Below, in pieces: positions 50,903 through 59,014 of a DNA stretch of 64,000 bases. Made by a program: the position numbers and the translations under genes. Below the pieces are notes generated by a model, which did not search any database, was not told the DNA's origin, and saw only the letters and a program-made list of their open reading frames with translations. The number at the start of each line of letters is the position of its first letter. Positions within the stretch are counted from its first letter, which is position 1. This DNA is from CAYSRJ01 sp964521865 (GTDB lineage: Bacteria; Spirochaetota; B62-G9; DRHN01), in NCBI GenBank assembly GCA_964521865.1, contig CAZFTJ010000004.1:124001-188000 (forward strand), written 5' to 3'.

Positions 50903-51316
50903 TTAAATTGTATACACATATTTATTCTCGATACTCTGCCGTTCCAGAATCAACTCTGCAAGGCTCATAGTAAAAAGCTCTTCTATCCGTCTGCCTGTTT
51001 CTTCCCAGAAAAAACTCAGAGCGTTATCTCTGTTTTTCTCTGGAATTATTTCAACTTTTCCGTCAAGGCTGGTTAATACATCGAGAATTCGAATCCGGTG
51101 GGGACTTTTCGCCAGCGCATACCCTCCAAGCGCCCCTCGGTAACTCTGTACCAGACCTGCCTTCTTCAATAAGACGAGCAGCTGCTCCAGGTAATGCTGC
51201 GGTATTGCGTGCTTTTGCGCAATATCCTTGATTTGAATCGGTCCTCTATGGTAAACCATGCCAAGCTCAAACACTGCGCAAAGCCCGTAAACACCTCGCG
51301 ATGAAATTGTAAACAA
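50903..51316 (-). CDS. Rrf2-family transcriptional regulator (CymR-like)
   Basis: This is a 137-residue Rrf2 winged-helix protein: FTISSRGVYGLCAVFELG at the start, then IPQHYLEQLLVLLKKAGLVQSYRGALGGYALAK, the standard recognition and wing region. The three cysteines that ligate an Fe-S cluster in IscR/NsrR are absent (only Cys13 is seen), which favours a CymR-like sensor of sulfur metabolism. The TTG start at 51316 follows GGAG. It lies upstream of and in the same direction as the hcyS operon, so it likely represses or activates that sulfur-assimilation cluster. Confidence 0.88.
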   Translation of the reverse strand: MFTISSRGVYGLCAVFELGMVYHRGPIQIKDIAQKHAIPQHYLEQLLVLLKKAGLVQSYRGALGGYALAKSPHRIRILDVLTSLDGKVEIIPEKNRDNALSFFWEETGRRIEELFTMSLAELILERQSIENKYVYTI

Positions 51317-51334
51317 TTACTTCTCCATGTAAAG

Positions 51335-51374
51335 TTAGTTACTAAACATTATAATAAAATTATTCGTTTGTCAA
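51335..51374 (-). promoter_or_regulatory. Promoter of the rrf2 gene with a small operator-like palindrome
   Basis: On the minus strand TTGACA (51369-51374) and TAATGT (51346-51351) are separated by exactly 17 bases. TTAGT-A-ACTAA (51335-51345) follows immediately, near the expected start point, and could serve autoregulation. Confidence 0.6.
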
Positions 51375-51621
51375 GAAATTTTTACGCCGTTATGTCTGAT
51401 TTTATCGTTTGAACAGGTCTCTTGGATGGTAACGGTTGTTTTCTCTATAAAGTGTCAATTATAACATTCTCAAGCTGAGGGGAATGAATTAGAAGCAGGG
51501 GACTCCGCCCATGCGGCCGAATGTCGGCAGGCAATTTCGTAGGAAGTTGCTTTAATTTGGGATTTTATACCTTTATGTATACAAGACCGATATCGGATTA
51601 AATGCAACAATCAGTCCGGTA
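51375..51621. other. Spacer upstream of rrf2 without a recognisable gene
   Basis: No gene, strong hairpin or promoter was identified in this stretch, which marks the left edge of the AT-rich mosaic region. Together with the rrf2 promoter it forms a 305-base gap between 51317 and 51621. Confidence 0.5.
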
Positions 51622-52014
51622 TCAACGTGCAACAGCGTCAATAAGTTTTATTTGTTCTTTACCATAAATCTGGACAACGAGACGGTTCGGCAAGCAGATA
51701 ATTGAAGTGCCGGCACGTTTTATCCACCCCATTTTGGAACAAATTCCCCGGGGACACAGTTCTCTTGGCATCGGCAAAACACGAATCTTTCCCTGGTTAA
51801 TCTCAATTTCGGCAAATCCCTTCTTCATTTCAAAAGTGTAAATACCCTCTCCTGCCAATTCATTTTTAGAAAAGGAATGTACTGTTTTACCGTCAACCGC
51901 AACCACTGCGCCCTGACTCCCGGAATTCTGAAAGTAGAATCGATAGGTGAGAAATACTATAAAAACTGTCAATAATACAATAATGAGTATATCACCGATT
52001 TTCATATTCAGCAT
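51622..52014 (-). CDS. NusG domain II-like membrane-anchored protein (DUF1312-type)
   Basis: This is a 130-residue protein with one N-terminal membrane helix (ILIIVLLTVFIVFLTYRFYF) and an exported NusG domain II-like beta domain, with FAEIEINQGKIRVLPMPRELCPRGICSKMGWI and a closing IICLPNRLVVQI. The paired Cys in LCPRGIC are conserved in the family. Such proteins often sit next to RnfG, ApbE or haem-linked genes in anaerobes. The function is not established. The start may be the ATG at 52014 or at 52005. Confidence 0.75.
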   Translation of the reverse strand: MLNMKIGDILIIVLLTVFIVFLTYRFYFQNSGSQGAVVAVDGKTVHSFSKNELAGEGIYTFEMKKGFAEIEINQGKIRVLPMPRELCPRGICSKMGWIKRAGTSIICLPNRLVVQIYGKEQIKLIDAVAR

Positions 52015-52305
52015 ATTAACTTTCCAGATTAAAGATTCTGCAATAAGAATAAAGATTAAACGCTACTCGTTATAGAGAGCACTTCTCTTCCGGCACAATA
52101 TAACATATGCTTAAAAGCAAGTTGAGTAAAATATTGAATTGAAAAGAGTAATCGTACTTATGCACCGGAATATGATCTTTTTCACGAGAATATCGATGCT
52201 GAAAAACATATTGCCATTTTACAATACCAAAACATTTGACTTGCCCAGCAAACGTCTGTAAATAATTATACCCTACCTGGTTAGGACATAATTATTACTG
52301 GTCTG

Positions 52306-52554
52306 ATGGAAATGTTCAAATCCGCTAAGGCTTCCGGGAGATCGGATCTATTTCCATGGATGATCGGCATAAACAGTCTTACCACTTTGCTTGGTGGGGT
52401 CGTCTCAATCATCGTTGCAATGTTCTTCGGATATAACTGCCTCTTTTTAGCGGGTTCTACCCTGTATACAGTTCTCTTTCTAAAATCGTGCCTATCAATA
52501 CTGCAGAAAAATTTCGGAAAACCTGCACCTCAGATTCAGAATGAATCTTTTTGA
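52306..52554 (+). pseudogene. C-terminal remnant of a membrane protein (spermidine synthase-like/SAM-dependent type)
   Basis: The 82-residue frame contains DLFPWMIGINSLTTLLGGVV and FFGYNCLFLAGSTLYTVLFL. This strongly resembles the last two helices of large membrane proteins in the spermidine-synthase-like family (PWxxGxNGxxSVLGS...GYxxLLxGxxLYxxA). A stop codon lies nine codons upstream in frame, and nothing homologous precedes it, so this is most likely the decayed end of a deleted gene. A small intact membrane protein is the alternative. Confidence 0.55.
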
Positions 52555-52671
52555 TTTGATTATATACGGAGAACACTCGATCATATCAGCACTAATTGCC
52601 ATTTGCTGGATATCAAGATGTGTTATTAATGAAAGGCTTATAACAAAAATAGATCCAGTATATTTCTAATA

Positions 52672-52893
52672 ATGAATGCCTTCACGAAATTTCTCGTGGG
52701 AACTTCAATGGTGCGGGAAACACAGGAGAACATAGAGAAAGCCGGTTTTACGATTCAGTCGGTAGAATATTTCTTTTTAGATATCGCACGTCTTTATCGT
52801 GGCCGCCAAGTAGTTCTCCTGCAATACATACGAAACACCCATTTATCCAGCCGAGAAAGATACTTTCCAAAATTTAAACCACAACAGCATTAG
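52672..52893 (+). pseudogene. C-terminal remnant of a SAM-dependent methyltransferase
   Basis: The 73-residue frame has RETQENIEKAGFTIQSVEYF and FLDIARLYRGR, which look like the last part of a UbiE-type class I methyltransferase (RxTxxNIExAGFxIxxVE...DIxKLIxAR). No SAM-binding motif is present upstream. With the fragment at 52306 it suggests that a block of genes was deleted here. Confidence 0.5.
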
Positions 52894-52970
52894 CTGACCA
52901 CCGCTGCAAACTGAAAAATATTGTTATCCGGACCCTTTAGCGTCCCAAACCCACGTAATACTTCAAAAAC

Positions 52971-53006
52971 AAAGCCCTGCTCGTAAAAATTTCCAGGCAG
53001 GGCTTT
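52971..53006 (-). terminator. Rho-independent terminator of the rseC-like gene
   Basis: AAAGCCCTGC and GCAGGGCTTT form a perfect 10-bp stem. Reading the minus strand, the stem is followed by TTTGTTTTTG. It lies 160 bases after the rseC stop. Confidence 0.7.
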
Positions 53007-53167
53007 GCGAATGACGCGCAAATAGACAGTTTAAGGTCTTGTCCGGGACTCAAGCATGCCCATCGTTACAATGAGCGATTCGGGGAATCATAAATCGAAT
53101 CACCGCCATCACCCCCTTTTTCAAAACATTTTCCAAAAATGTATATAAAATAATTTTCTTTCGAGCC

Positions 53168-53620
53168 TTATTTCACAGTATTATCAATCTTCTCAACTAT
53201 CGACGGTAGATATTCCTCATGTCGTTCGTAATTACGGTTGGCCACCCTCAAAATGATAAAGGAAAGGGCAAAAAACACTATTCCTGATAGTATTCCCCAG
53301 CCTTCCGAAGAAGCTTCTTTTCCCACTCTACCAGCAAGGTAATTTCCAAGAAAGTACCCCCCTATCAGAAACAGGATTGGGATTATAAAGAGAATAAAGG
53401 CTGCTTTTATTTTACCTCTTGGGCTCTGTTTTAAAGTAACAATCTGGCCTTTTTTCACGCCTAAAGGGTCGACAGCTGCTACTACCCGCCGTAAATTGTT
53501 ACCCTGATCACCGCAGAAAGGTTTTAAGGCGCATGTATGGCAAGCACCTTTTTGTTCCATTTCAACAATAACCTTACCATCGTCATGAGCCTCAACCACC
53601 CGTGCTGATTCCTTTTCCAT
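53168..53620 (-). CDS. RseC/MucC-like membrane protein (SoxR-reducing system type)
   Basis: This is a 150-residue protein of the RseC/MucC family. The N-terminal Cys-rich part CHTCALKPFC (Cys27, Cys30, Cys36) could bind an Fe-S cluster or metal, and two membrane helices follow (AAFILFIIPILFLIGGYFLG and ILSGIVFFALSFIILRV). Family members help RnfABCDGE-type complexes keep SoxR reduced in enterobacteria, and many anaerobes carry one near rnf genes. Here it stands at the border of the metal island and has its own promoter with a TACC-GG-GGTA operator. Confidence 0.82.
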   Translation of the reverse strand: MEKESARVVEAHDDGKVIVEMEQKGACHTCALKPFCGDQGNNLRRVVAAVDPLGVKKGQIVTLKQSPRGKIKAAFILFIIPILFLIGGYFLGNYLAGRVGKEASSEGWGILSGIVFFALSFIILRVANRNYERHEEYLPSIVEKIDNTVK

Positions 53621-53640
53621 AGAATAATCTCTCTATACAT

Positions 53641-53686
53641 TACCGGGGTATAGTATTATATTACATACAACTATTACTATTGTCAA
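53641..53686 (-). promoter_or_regulatory. Promoter with TACC-GG-GGTA operator (rseC-like gene)
   Basis: On the minus strand TTGACA (53681-53686) and TAATAT (53658-53663) have exact 17-base spacing. The palindrome TACCGGGGTA (53641-53650) sits at the predicted transcription start. The same design recurs at 53749, 59273 and 62821. Confidence 0.65.
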
Positions 53687-53748
53687 GTAAATTTTCGTGG
53701 GAAATGAAGTACGAACCAGGTTTGTTTCGAATACGGGTGAAAAAGCTC

Positions 53749-53797
53749 TTGACTTGGGTAAATAAAACAATTAATTTATTAATACCCCACTGGGGTA
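53749..53797 (+). promoter_or_regulatory. Promoter with TACCCC-ACT-GGGGTA operator (53831 gene and YHS gene)
   Basis: TTGACT (53749-53754) and TAATTT (53772-53777) are spaced by 17 bases. A perfect 6-bp inverted repeat (53783-53797) covers the predicted start of transcription, the usual site for a repressor. G/C-tract operators of this shape resemble those of CsoR/CstR-type sensors of copper or persulfide. Confidence 0.62.
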
Positions 53798-53830
53798 ATG
53801 TATTTAATTATTTATTAAAGGAAATGAGTC

Positions 53831-54031
53831 ATGTTGTCTCCGGATTCGAAAGTTGAAAATATACACAATGGAAACAAACCGGAGATGCATATAAGCACCT
53901 GCTATTTCCTCACGAAACAGTACCTGAAACTGCTTCGGACTTTTGCATTTCTTAAGATGAACAACATGACAACCGAGCCAGTACTATACCTGCTCAAGGA
54001 AAATGTTCGTAAGAGGAAGAGAGAGGTTTGA
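53831..54031 (+). CDS. Small hypothetical protein upstream of the YHS gene
   Basis: The product is a 66-residue basic protein with a central hydrophobic/aromatic stretch (CYFLTKQYLKLLRTFAFLKM) and a Lys/Arg-rich end. It resembles no family I know. Support for a real gene comes from AAAGGA upstream, a dedicated promoter/operator and only three bases to the next gene. It might be a small regulator, but no DNA-binding motif is evident. Confidence 0.5.
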   Translation: MLSPDSKVENIHNGNKPEMHISTCYFLTKQYLKLLRTFAFLKMNNMTTEPVLYLLKENVRKRKREV

Positions 54032-54034
54032 GAA

Positions 54035-54205
54035 ATGAATCAAAAAATTGTTAACAGAGACCCCGTATGCGGAAAGAAAATCAACAGAAACAAGGCACAT
54101 ATAGTAGTAGAATACAAGGGGAAGGATTATTTTCTCTGCTGTCCGCTATGTCAGGCGGCGTTTGAACAAAATCCTGAACAGTACATCAATAAAATTAAAA
54201 AGTAA
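54035..54205 (+). CDS. YHS-domain metal-binding protein
   Basis: This is a 56-residue single YHS domain: RDPVCGKKI (Cys12), YKGKDYFLCCPLC (Cys35, Cys36, Cys39) and AAFEQNPEQYINKI. YHS domains occur at the ends of copper-exporting P-type ATPases and in metal chaperones. It follows the 66-residue gene by three bases and is probably in the same operon. Two more YHS-containing genes lie at 54733 and 56433, next to a CopB-like ATPase. A transient copper or mercury carrier role is plausible. Confidence 0.82.
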   Translation: MNQKIVNRDPVCGKKINRNKAHIVVEYKGKDYFLCCPLCQAAFEQNPEQYINKIKK

Positions 54206-54415
54206 TTATACACAGTACAGACACTGAACCTGTCATTTATCCGGCGAAACCTATATTATTTTCAACGCATATTCTCAAAGAAGATGGCAGTAAGCAAGCG
54301 CTTTATGCAATGCTTTATTATTCCATTTAATATCACACAGAGATGTCCGCAGAACCGAAACCAACATAATAATTATACCGTCCCAAAATTATTAAATCGG
54401 TGATAAAATACGGTC

Positions 54416-54559
54416 TCAAGGTTTGAAATCTTTAATATCATGATTTAATTTCAAGTATCCCTGAACCTGTTCAAGAGATGGGTTTATAAAAACCTCAAAA
54501 TCTACCAAATATTCATTTTTTATTATAATGTGCAGGAAAAGCAGTATCGCATCAACCAT
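54416..54559 (-). CDS. Possible small protein overlapping the preceding small ORF
   Basis: This 47-residue frame begins MVDAILLFLHIIIKNEYLVD and ends DIKDFKP. It overlaps the end of the 54552-54686 ORF by eight bases, an arrangement typical of translational coupling. The sequence looks protein-like (hydrophobic start, then acidic/aromatic), but no family is recognised. Confidence 0.35.
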   Translation of the reverse strand: MVDAILLFLHIIIKNEYLVDFEVFINPSLEQVQGYLKLNHDIKDFKP

Positions 54560-54686
54560 TTGCTATTTTATTTTGCGATCCCGACGCAGTCAGTTTTGGC
54601 AGAAGTCCAAAATAAATTAAATAAATTATTGTAAAAACAATCAATACACCTAATACCGTTATCTGCAAAGAACTCCTTTTATTCAT
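54552..54686 (-). CDS. Possible small single-helix membrane protein downstream of the TrxR-like gene
   Basis: This 44-residue frame starts MNKRSSLQITVLGVLIVFTI, continues with a membrane helix up to LIYFGLLPKL and ends SGSQNKIANG. It begins 46 bases after the TrxR-like gene on the same strand. The single helix with a basic N-terminus is plausible for a small membrane protein, but the ribosome-binding site is weak. Confidence 0.4.
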   Translation of the reverse strand: MNKRSSLQITVLGVLIVFTIIYLIYFGLLPKLTASGSQNKIANG

Positions 54687-54732
54687 TTTGATACCACACT
54701 CATCATTTATGGTTTTTTCCGTTTATATTATG

Positions 54733-55800
54733 CTATTTGACAGCTTCCCTCTTTTCCAGCAGGTATTTCCGTACCGCCATAGCTGCCTTTGCGCCTTCAC
54801 CTGAAGCGATAACTATCCTTTTTCCAAACGCATTCGTTACATCTCCTGCAGCAAATAGTCCGGAACATGTCGTCGAGCAGTCGGGCTGAATAATGATTTC
54901 CCTATTTTCGTTGAGTTCGGCAAGTCCGGCGATAAGTGAAGAATTAGGCTGCATACCGACGGATATGAATACGCCATGCATATGAATGATTGTTTCTTCA
55001 TTCGAAGCTTTCTTTCTTATTACTATACCGGAAAGATTTTTTTCACCCTCAAATCTAAGGACCTTGACGTTTTCATGTTTATGAAGATTATTATATTTGT
55101 TGATACGATCGACAATTGAACGATCGGCGGTCAGCTCGAAGTCCGAGACAAGATGAATGGTCTTTGCCACTTTATGCAGTTTCTCGACAATCTGCATCGC
55201 TGAATTCCCACCGCCAATTACAGCAACATCTTCCCCCTGTATGAATGAAAAATCCTGAATGTTACCGTAAAACACACCCTTTCTCTGAAACTTTTCTTCA
55301 CCCTCAAAATTCAATTTTCGCCTTGTCATACCGGTTGCTATAATCAGTGAGGATGTTTTATACTCATCGAGCTCCGAGGTGATGACAGTAAAAATTCCAT
55401 TTGCAGACTCGATTTTTTCGACCTCGGTCAATCTATGGTCAACATAGTGGGAGTGTATGAGCTGGTCCTTGAATTTTTGAACGAGCTCAGGCCCTGTAAT
55501 AAAATCATATCCCATGTAGTTTTCTATTTTAGAACTGTCATACGCCTGTCCGCCAAGATACTTTGCAATGACGAATGTATCGATCTTCATCATCGAGGCA
55601 TATACGGAGGCTGTTAGTCCTGCAGGTCCGCCGCCAATTATTATTAGTTCATAATGTGATCGTTTGGTTTTATCAGGATGTCCCTTTAAAAACGTATCAC
55701 GGCATCCTTCGGAGCAAAAATAGTAAAGCCCACCGTTATAATCCAAAGTCAGTGCTTCATCCTCTTGCACTGCCATCTTGCAAATCGGGTCTTTCTTCAT
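54733..55800 (-). CDS. YHS domain fused to a thioredoxin reductase-like flavoprotein lacking the CxxC
   Basis: This 355-residue protein starts with a YHS domain (KDPICKMAV, YYFCSEGC; Cys7, Cys29, Cys33). It continues as a TrxR/AhpF-like pyridine-nucleotide disulfide oxidoreductase, with FAD motif IIIGGGPAGLTASVYA, NAD(P)H motif VAVIGGGNSAMQIVE and GLFAAGDVTN. Where TrxR has its redox-active CxxC(D), this protein reads VFYGNIQDFSF, without cysteine. A Cys-x3-Cys pair (DCSTTC) lies just before the second FAD motif. It may transfer electrons to a metal bound in the YHS domain, or act as a ferredoxin-NADP reductase-like enzyme. Its place is between YHS and DUF302 genes. Confidence 0.8.
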   Translation of the reverse strand: MKKDPICKMAVQEDEALTLDYNGGLYYFCSEGCRDTFLKGHPDKTKRSHYELIIIGGGPAGLTASVYASMMKIDTFVIAKYLGGQAYDSSKIENYMGYDFITGPELVQKFKDQLIHSHYVDHRLTEVEKIESANGIFTVITSELDEYKTSSLIIATGMTRRKLNFEGEEKFQRKGVFYGNIQDFSFIQGEDVAVIGGGNSAMQIVEKLHKVAKTIHLVSDFELTADRSIVDRINKYNNLHKHENVKVLRFEGEKNLSGIVIRKKASNEETIIHMHGVFISVGMQPNSSLIAGLAELNENREIIIQPDCSTTCSGLFAAGDVTNAFGKRIVIASGEGAKAAMAVRKYLLEKREAVK

Positions 55801-55885
55801 CTTTGTTCATCTCCTTGGATCAACCGATTATGGTATTTCAATTTGAACATGTTCGATATGAATATTCAGTAAAACATATTCAAAC

Positions 55886-56272
55886 TCATATCGTCTCGAA
55901 TACCCGTTTGAGCTTTTGCTCGATTGTTACCGCGATTTCTTCGAGATTCTTATTCTGCACCATCTGCATTGCAACAGTAGGTTTAATCACCGCGACAGCG
56001 GTTTTACCATCCTTTTCATATACAACCACATTGCACGGAAGCATGAGACCGATATTTTCCTCACTCTGGATCGCTTTGTGTGCAGAAGGAGGATTACAGG
56101 CACCAAGGATTATGTACTTTTGAAAATCAATACCCAACTTTTCCCTGAACTTTTCCTGTACATCAATGGTCGTGAGAATCCCGAACCCTTCTTTTTGAAG
56201 CTCATCTTTCGTGATTTCCAGCACAGTTTCAAACGGTTTATCTACGGTTTTCTCGAACCCATAGTTGATCAT
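55886..56272 (-). CDS. DUF302 domain protein
   Basis: This 128-residue protein has the DUF302 fold: MINYGFEKTVDKPFETVLEI, GFGILTTIDVQEKFREKLG and LGACNPPSAHKAI with MLPCNVVVYE. The paired cysteines in GACNPP and LPCN are conserved in the family. DUF302 proteins often occur with copper or thiol-stress genes and cytochromes; the activity is unknown. The ATG at 56272 follows AGGTGG; an upstream start codon would add five residues. Confidence 0.84.
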   Translation of the reverse strand: MINYGFEKTVDKPFETVLEITKDELQKEGFGILTTIDVQEKFREKLGIDFQKYIILGACNPPSAHKAIQSEENIGLMLPCNVVVYEKDGKTAVAVIKPTVAMQMVQNKNLEEIAVTIEQKLKRVFETI

Positions 56273-56432
56273 GATACCACCTCGCAAGGTATAAATTTAA
56301 ATTTTTAAAGAAATGCATCGACTGATTTCTCATCAATGCTGCTCATACCCACGTACGGTTGTACGTCTCAATTACTAACCCTGAAGCTCCAGATCATTGA
56401 AAAACCAGGACATTTTTTCCCTGTTTCCGGCT

Positions 56433-56627
56433 TCAAGATTGAGACTCTCTTTCTAAAAACGTGTCCCTGCAATTTACCGAGCAAAAATAATACTTTTTCC
56501 CGTTTCTACTGGCCGATAAGCTGTTTTCATCCGCATACACTACCATTTGACATACAGGATCTACATGACTCATGCCGGTCGTTACTCCCGGCGAAATCAC
56601 TTCAGCTTTGATGCGCTCCTGCGGCAT
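56433..56627 (-). CDS. YHS-domain protein downstream of the copper ATPase
   Basis: This is a 64-residue protein with a YHS domain: VDPVCQMVV, KKYYFCSVNCRDTF. It lies 25 bases after the P-type ATPase stop on the same strand, with GGAAGG upstream of the ATG. In many bacteria this domain is fused to the ATPase; here it is a separate polypeptide. It probably helps deliver or accept the transported metal. Confidence 0.8.
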   Translation of the reverse strand: MPQERIKAEVISPGVTTGMSHVDPVCQMVVYADENSLSASRNGKKYYFCSVNCRDTFLERESQS

Positions 56628-56652
56628 AATTCATATACCTTCCAGCACATTT

Positions 56653-58755
56653 TTATTTTTCAACCTTCAAAAAACGCGCATTGACGGCAACGATGACTGT
56701 GCTGAGAGACATGAATACTGCACCCAGCGCAGGCCCCAGTATAATTCCCGCCCCGGCAAGTACACCCGCAGCAAGCGGTATGGCAAAGGAATTGTAGCCG
56801 GTCGCCCAGATGAGATTCTGAATCATTTTTTTATACGTCGCACGCGACAGCTTCAGTATAGCCGAAACATCGAGCGGATTGCTCCTCACCAGTATAATGT
56901 CCGCTGTCTCCACAGCAACATCGGTGCCCGCACCGATCGCTATCCCGACATCAGCCTGGGCAAGAGCAGGCGCATCGTTCACCCCGTCTCCGGTCATCGC
57001 AACAGTAATTCCACGAGCCTGCACCTCTTTCACCTTTTGCGATTTCTCCTGCGGCAGCACTTCGGCAAAGTATTCATCAAGCCCTATTTCTTCCGACACC
57101 CACTGCGCCACCTTCCTGTTGTCGCCCGTAAGCATCATGCTCCGTATGCCCATCTCCCGCAGACGCGACACCGCCTCCTTCGACTCGGGACGTATGATAT
57201 CCGCAAGCGCAATCGCAGCATGCGGCTTCCCGTCAACAAGCACATATATCACCGTCTTCCCCTGGGCAGAAAGCTTCTCCACCCTTTCATCCTGCATGTC
57301 GATCTTTTTCTCACGAAGATACCCTGGACTCACAACCTTTACATCTCTTCCCTTCACCCTGCCCTCCGCGCCCTTTCCCGGAATCGCTTTGAAACCTTTT
57401 ACAGGATAACCTCCATCGGCAGACGCCACAATGCCCCTCGCAATCGGGTGCTCCGAGTGCGATTCAACAGAGGCCGCATATTTCAACAACTCTTCCTTCT
57501 TTATGTCACTGTCGAACAGAAGAACATCAGTAACGCCGAACCGTCCCTCCGTCAACGTTCCAGTCTTGTCGAAAATAATTGCCCGGATGTTTCTCCCCCT
57601 CTCAAAAGAAGCCCTGTTTCGTATCAGCAAGCCGTTCTTCGCAGACAGGGACGTAGAAACAGCAACAACAAGCGGAATCGCCAGCCCGAGCGCATGAGGA
57701 CAGGTTATAACCATAACCGTAATCGTCCGCTCGAGGGCGAACACAAACTCCCTCCCAAGAACGACGTACCAGACAACAAACGTTATCGCCCCCACACTCA
57801 GAGAAATAATGGTAAGCCATAACGCCGCTCGGTTTGCAAGATCCTGGGTCTTCGACTTGCTCTCCTGCGCCTCACGCACAAGCTCTATCACCTGAGACAA
57901 AAACGAGTCTTTCCCGATCTTCTGCACCTCAACCGTAATCGAACCCTCGCCGTTTATCGAACCGCCGATAACCCCTGCCCCCGGCTTCTTCGCCACAGGC
58001 GCCGATTCGCCTGTAATCATCGCCTCGTTTATCGAGGTCTCACCCTCTATAACCTCCCCATCCGTCGGCACCTTCTCCCCGGGTCGTACAAGAACCCTGT
58101 CACCCTTCTTCAGCTTATCAAGCGGCACATCCTCCGTGCCCCCGTCGGACAGTACCCTGTGCGCTTCGGAAGGCATGAGCTTTGCGAGCTCCTCGAGCGC
58201 CTTCGATGCCCCCATCACCGAACGCATCTCTATCCAGTGCCCGAGAAGCATGATGTCTATCAGCGTCACCAGCTCCCAGAAAAAAAGCTTCCCTGTCAGA
58301 CCGAATGAAACCGCACTGCTGTAAAAATAGGCAGCAGAAATAGCAACACTGATCAGGGTCATCATCCCCGGCTGCCCCTTGCCGACCTCCTGAAAAAGCC
58401 CCTTCAGAAAGGGATACGCCCCGTAAAAAAATACAAGCGTCGACAGCGCAAACAGCACATACGAATCTCCGGGAAAGCTTAGAGCTTCCTGAACACCGAA
58501 CGCCCCCTGAATAAGCGGTGAAAGCGCAAGCACCGGAACCGTAACGATCAGCGATATCCAGAAACGTTTCCTGAAATCCCGCACCATGTGCTCGTGATGC
58601 GAATGATGACTATGTCCTCCGTGTTCGGAATGCTCTATGATATGTTCATGTGTTTCTTTACGGCGGCCTCCAGGGCCTGAATGCTTGGTGGTATGATCGC
58701 TCGTTATTTTTTCATTATGATGGTCATGTCCCTGCATGTTCGTTTTCCCGTTCAT
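56653..58755 (-). CDS. copB: CPH-type P1B ATPase, CopB-like copper/silver exporter
   Basis: This 700-residue P1B-type heavy-metal ATPase has an N-terminus with about 15 histidines in the first 60 residues (GHDHH, HSHHSHHEH). Motifs are MITGESAPV, the membrane metal site TCPHALGLAIP (CPH, typical of P1B-3/CopB), the phosphorylation site DKTGTLTEG, SEHPIA, and GDGVNDAPAL. The CPH motif and His-rich tail indicate Cu2+/Cu+ or Ag+ rather than Zn2+/Cd2+. GGGAGG precedes the ATG. It shares the island with three YHS proteins and a mer operon. A dedicated regulator is not apparent next to it. Confidence 0.92.
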   Translation of the reverse strand: MNGKTNMQGHDHHNEKITSDHTTKHSGPGGRRKETHEHIIEHSEHGGHSHHSHHEHMVRDFRKRFWISLIVTVPVLALSPLIQGAFGVQEALSFPGDSYVLFALSTLVFFYGAYPFLKGLFQEVGKGQPGMMTLISVAISAAYFYSSAVSFGLTGKLFFWELVTLIDIMLLGHWIEMRSVMGASKALEELAKLMPSEAHRVLSDGGTEDVPLDKLKKGDRVLVRPGEKVPTDGEVIEGETSINEAMITGESAPVAKKPGAGVIGGSINGEGSITVEVQKIGKDSFLSQVIELVREAQESKSKTQDLANRAALWLTIISLSVGAITFVVWYVVLGREFVFALERTITVMVITCPHALGLAIPLVVAVSTSLSAKNGLLIRNRASFERGRNIRAIIFDKTGTLTEGRFGVTDVLLFDSDIKKEELLKYAASVESHSEHPIARGIVASADGGYPVKGFKAIPGKGAEGRVKGRDVKVVSPGYLREKKIDMQDERVEKLSAQGKTVIYVLVDGKPHAAIALADIIRPESKEAVSRLREMGIRSMMLTGDNRKVAQWVSEEIGLDEYFAEVLPQEKSQKVKEVQARGITVAMTGDGVNDAPALAQADVGIAIGAGTDVAVETADIILVRSNPLDVSAILKLSRATYKKMIQNLIWATGYNSFAIPLAAGVLAGAGIILGPALGAVFMSLSTVIVAVNARFLKVEK

Positions 58756-59014
58756 AGTCGCCTCCCGTGAGAATTGCTGCTCATTCGTTCAGATTTTTTC
58801 ATACCGGTTTCACTTTTACCATTCATTTATTATAGTGAACCATTCAATTACAGCAAGGAGTTTACAGGAGAATGTTCCCCAGCGATACTCGTTAGTGTTA
58901 TCCCGTGTTTTGCAATCCCTCAATTGTTTTGTATAGCTTTTTCCGCCGATGCAAATATCCCCTCGCTCTTCTGTGTTCAATTTAACTTTGTACTTCAAAC
59001 AGTATATTTCTTTC

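Noticed and set aside
56572..57822. 416-codon plus-strand ORF opposite copB
   Set aside because: Arg/His-rich shadow of the ATPase; all P-type ATPase motifs are on the minus strand.
58816..58998. 60-codon minus-strand ORF between copB and the PDCC gene
   Set aside because: It starts with TTG and a weak ribosome-binding site and shows no recognisable motif; possible but unsupported.
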